From Bordetella hinzii LMG 13501 (GTDB taxonomy: Bacteria; Pseudomonadota; Gammaproteobacteria; Burkholderiales; Burkholderiaceae_B): a DNA stretch of 54,039 nucleotides. Each line of letters opens with the position of its first letter. Positions within the stretch are counted from its first letter, which is position 1. The stretch covers positions 1 to 54,039 of the forward strand of contig NZ_LRUJ01000035.1 in NCBI RefSeq assembly GCF_001548475.1, given 5' to 3'. Of this stretch, positions 51,970 to 54,039 are shown one piece after another. The notes beneath the pieces were generated by a model, which did not search any database, had not been told where the DNA came from, and was given only the letters and a program-made list of their open reading frames with translations. The position numbers and the translations under genes are program-made.

Positions 51970-52836
51970 ATGACGACGGAATACTTCCCGCCCAAGGTCT
52001 GGACCTGGAACAAGAACAGCGCCAGCACCGCTTCCAATGCCTCCAGCCTGAACCGTCCCATCGCGGGCGCCACACACGAGAAAACCTTGCCCGTGGGCCG
52101 CCATCCGCTGCAGCTCTACTCCCTGGGCACGCCCAATGGCCAGAAAGTCACCATCCTGCTCGAAGAGCTGCTGGCCCGTGGCCACGCGCAGGCCGAGTAT
52201 GACGCCTGGCTGATCCGCATCGGCGAGGGCGACCAGTTCGGCAGCGGCTTTGTCGACATCAACCCCAACTCCAAGATTCCGGCCCTGGTGGACCGCTCGG
52301 GCGACACGCCGATACGGGTGTTCGAATCCGGCGCCATCCTGCTCTACCTGGCCGAGAAATTCGGCGACTTCCTGCCCGCCGACCCCGCGGCGCGTGCCGA
52401 ATGCCTGTCCTGGCTGTTCTGGCAGATGGGCAGCGCGCCCTATGTGGGCGGCGGCTTCGGCCACTTCTATGCCTACGCGCCCGTGAAGATCGAATACGCC
52501 ATCGACCGCTTCACCATGGAAACCAAGCGCCAGCTCGATGTGCTGGACCGGCGCCTGGCCGAACATGAATATCTCGCCGGCGACCAGTACACCATCGCCG
52601 ACATCGCCGTCTTCCCCTGGTATGGCGGCCTCATCAAGGGCTGGCTCTATGACGCGGCCGAATTTCTCGCCGTGCACGAGTACCGCCACGTCCAGCGCTG
52701 GGCCGACACCCTGCTCGCCCGCCCCGCCGTCGACCGCGGCCGCATCGTCAACCGCCTGCGCGGCCCGCTGTCCGAGCAGTTGCACGAACGCCACGACGCC
52801 AGCGACTTCGATACCAAGACGGCGGATAAAACCTGA
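51970..52836 (+). CDS. yghU: Glutathione-dependent disulfide-bond oxidoreductase (YghU type)
   Basis: A 288-residue glutathione-transferase-fold protein of the YghU group. The group-specific N-terminal extension (YFPPKVWTWNKNSASTAS) precedes the thioredoxin-like domain, where NPNSKIPALVDRSG and VFESGAILLYLAEKFGDFLP bind glutathione. The helical C-terminal domain contains DQYTIADIAVFPWYGGLI. YghU-type enzymes bind two glutathiones and reduce disulfide bonds. Preceded by the hydrolase gene (101 nt). Confidence 0.94.
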   Translation: MTTEYFPPKVWTWNKNSASTASNASSLNRPIAGATHEKTLPVGRHPLQLYSLGTPNGQKVTILLEELLARGHAQAEYDAWLIRIGEGDQFGSGFVDINPNSKIPALVDRSGDTPIRVFESGAILLYLAEKFGDFLPADPAARAECLSWLFWQMGSAPYVGGGFGHFYAYAPVKIEYAIDRFTMETKRQLDVLDRRLAEHEYLAGDQYTIADIAVFPWYGGLIKGWLYDAAEFLAVHEYRHVQRWADTLLARPAVDRGRIVNRLRGPLSEQLHERHDASDFDTKTADKT

Positions 52837-52903
52837 GCGCCGCAGGCCGCGCCTCATGCCGGCGGACCCGTCGGGATGCGCTGTCCCGGCCGGCCCGGCG
52901 GCC

Positions 52904-52938
52904 AAAAAAAGACAGGGGCCCCCGAGGGGGCCCCTGTC
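52904..52938 (-). terminator. Intrinsic terminator of the nitroreductase gene
   Basis: On the minus strand a 13-bp stem, GACAGGGGCCCCC with its complement around a 2-nt loop (52911-52938), is followed by seven T residues (52904-52910). It lies 17 nt past the nitroreductase stop codon, a textbook Rho-independent terminator; the stem may also stop convergent yghU transcripts. Confidence 0.9.
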
Positions 52939-52955
52939 GCATTGCCGGACGGCGG

Positions 52956-53555
52956 TCAGCCCGCCACGATGAAGCGGTCGGCGTCATCCATGAAGGCCTT
53001 CTCGGACTTGGGCGCTTCGTTCGAGCCAAAGGGCATCTGGGCGCGCAGCTTCCAGGAAGCCGGCACCTTCCACTCGCGCGCCACGGCGGCGTCGATCAGC
53101 GGATTGTAGTGCTGCAGGCTGGCGCCCACGCCGGCATTGGCCAGGGCCGACCACACCGACAGCTGGGCCATGCCGCTGGCCTGTTCCGACCACACCGGGA
53201 AGTTGTCGGCATAGAGGGCGAATTTCTCTTGCAGGCCGCGCACGACGTCCTGGTCTTCGAAGAACAGCACCGTGCCCACGCCGGCGGCAAAGCTCTTGAG
53301 CTTGGCCTCGGTCTTGTCAAAGCCCTCGGCGGGGGCGACCTTGCGGACTTCGTCGATGGCCAGGGCCCACAGCTTCTCGCTTTCGGCGCCAAACAGCACC
53401 AGGGCGCGCGAGGTCTGCGAATTGAAGGAGGACGGGCTGTGCTTGACGGCGTCCTGGATCAGGGCGACCAGGGCGTCCTTGGACAGGGAGACGTTGCGGC
53501 CCAGGGCGTACTGGGTGCGGCGCTGCTTGAGGGCCTCGATATAAGCGTTGCTCAT
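52956..53555 (-). CDS. Nitroreductase family protein (YdgI/Frm2-like)
   Basis: A 199-residue FMN-dependent reductase. It opens MSNAYIEALKQRRTQYALGR, typical of the hydroperoxide-type nitroreductase subgroup (RR-TxYxLG). SPSSFNSQTSRALVLFG is the FMN-contact strand and MAQLSVWSALANAGVGASLQ the dimer helix. It lacks long insertions found in NfsA. Likely reduces nitroaromatics or quinones, or protects against lipid-peroxide stress. Single gene with a strong terminator, 217 nt from the divergent exported-protein gene. Confidence 0.94.
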   Translation of the reverse strand: MSNAYIEALKQRRTQYALGRNVSLSKDALVALIQDAVKHSPSSFNSQTSRALVLFGAESEKLWALAIDEVRKVAPAEGFDKTEAKLKSFAAGVGTVLFFEDQDVVRGLQEKFALYADNFPVWSEQASGMAQLSVWSALANAGVGASLQHYNPLIDAAVAREWKVPASWKLRAQMPFGSNEAPKSEKAFMDDADRFIVAG

Positions 53556-53772
53556 GAGCTTTGTTGCCTTTCGACGAGTAGATAGGGAGAGGATGCCTAG
53601 GGATTCTACCTAGTCGCCCTATCGCCGATCCAGCCTTTATTGACCTCAATTCCTACCCTGGGGTGAGACAGTTTGTTCTATCGCGAGCAACAATCGTGGT
53701 GGTGGTAGGAACTTTTTTGTGGTTTCTGTTGCTCATCTCTTACCTTTCTTTCGAAAAGCTGCCAAACCGCCC

Positions 53773-54039
53773 ATGCCCCACCCCTCTGTTGCCCGCCCCC
53801 GTCTTCGTCCCCTGACGCTGGCCATCGCCCTGGCGCTGGCCTCACCGGCCGCCTGGCCGGCCTCTTATGGCCTGATCGGAAGCGGTGGAGACGGCGGCAC
53901 CGGGGGATTCACGGGCGCCGGCGGCGGCGGTGGCATAGGCGGAGGCGGCGGCGCGGGCGGCCCCACCTTGAACGCCGGCTACGCGGTCGGCGGCGCGGGC
54001 GGCGGGCTGCGCGCCGGCGCCGATGGCGTGGCCCCGACA
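53773..54039 (+). CDS. Glycine-rich exported protein, N-terminal fragment (possible autotransporter/adhesin)
   Basis: Only 89 residues are visible before the right edge. From the ATG at 53773 the signal peptide is MPHPSVARPRLRPLTLAIAL with a hydrophobic core, cleaved near AWPAS. The mature part is dominated by glycine: GSGGDGGTGGFTGAGGGGGI and similar. This resembles glycine-rich passenger domains of autotransporters, though without the C-terminus a beta-barrel cannot be shown. A GTG at 53719, with AGGA 8 nt upstream, would add 18 residues in frame (VVSVAHLLPFFRKAAKPP), giving an extended signal region. The upstream 217 nt hold AT-rich promoter-like DNA. Confidence 0.75.
   Translation, partial: MPHPSVARPRLRPLTLAIALALASPAAWPASYGLIGSGGDGGTGGFTGAGGGGGIGGGGGAGGPTLNAGYAVGGAGGGLRAGADGVAPT

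Overview
The window is high-GC (roughly two thirds G+C) bacterial chromosome, densely coded on both strands. Several traits suggest a betaproteobacterium of the Alcaligenaceae, most likely Bordetella or a close relative such as Achromobacter: three separate Bug/TctC-type solute receptors (1-637, 5972-6961, 8430-9407), a Burkholderiales-type DUF3348-DUF802-OmpA-DUF2894 cluster, many LysR/MarR/GntR regulators, and the start of a glycine-rich secreted or adhesin-like protein at the right edge. This placement is inference from gene content. I saw no rRNA, tRNA, CRISPR, phage or insertion sequence.

Left part (1-9.4 kb): acyl-CoA and carboxylate metabolism with orphan Bug receptors. A minus-strand run holds a CoA transferase (CaiB family), a FadR-type GntR regulator, a crotonase and a Bug receptor. 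A short RlmN-like radical SAM enzyme lies upstream. A class II aldolase with a Bug receptor, and an alpha/beta hydrolase with a Bug receptor, form two more pairs. None of the Bug receptors has TctA/TctB membrane partners here.

9.5-21.7 kb: LysR regulator, amino-acid permease (probable TTG start), exported Ntn-type amide hydrolase, diguanylate cyclase, ABC exporter with an unusual upstream leader, a MarR-FUSC efflux pair with a 20-bp palindrome, a DUF1090 protein and a chemotaxis receptor.

21.9-26.7 kb: the most interesting locus, four overlapping or closely packed plus-strand genes. The second encodes a MotA/TolQ/ExbB-like four-helix membrane protein with a cytoplasmic tail of about 760 residues, which contains six tandem units of 62 (one 55) residues. 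The third encodes a MotB/ZorB-like protein: one membrane helix with a GDLM motif plus an OmpA peptidoglycan-binding domain. Together they look like a long-tailed proton-driven stator motor, reminiscent of ZorAB, but with DUF3348 and DUF2894 partners instead of ZorC/ZorD.

26.7-40.6 kb: a mixed region. It has a manganese riboswitch with mntP, a flavin reductase, an HPP-CBS membrane protein, an Rrf2 regulator, ilvE, a MarR-controlled Bcr/CflA efflux pump with a clear operator, and a sigma-54 system (AcoR-like activator, paired upstream palindromes, near-perfect -24/-12 promoter, aldehyde dehydrogenase, DUF779). A YcgJ-like protein, an SDR enzyme and an AraC regulator follow.

40.6-50.9 kb: a tightly coupled minus-strand operon. 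It encodes a three-part flavoenzyme (FAD subunit, small [2Fe-2S] subunit, FAD/BFD-type subunit) resembling D-hydroxyproline/opine/HCN dehydrogenases, a second FAD oxidase, and a complete Dpp/Opp-type ABC transporter. Its binding protein lies beyond an oppositely oriented LysR gene. This looks like an uptake-and-oxidation route for an opine-, imino-acid- or D-amino-acid-like compound.

50.9-54.0 kb: alpha/beta hydrolase, YghU-type glutathione transferase, nitroreductase with a clear terminator, and the truncated start of the glycine-rich exported protein.
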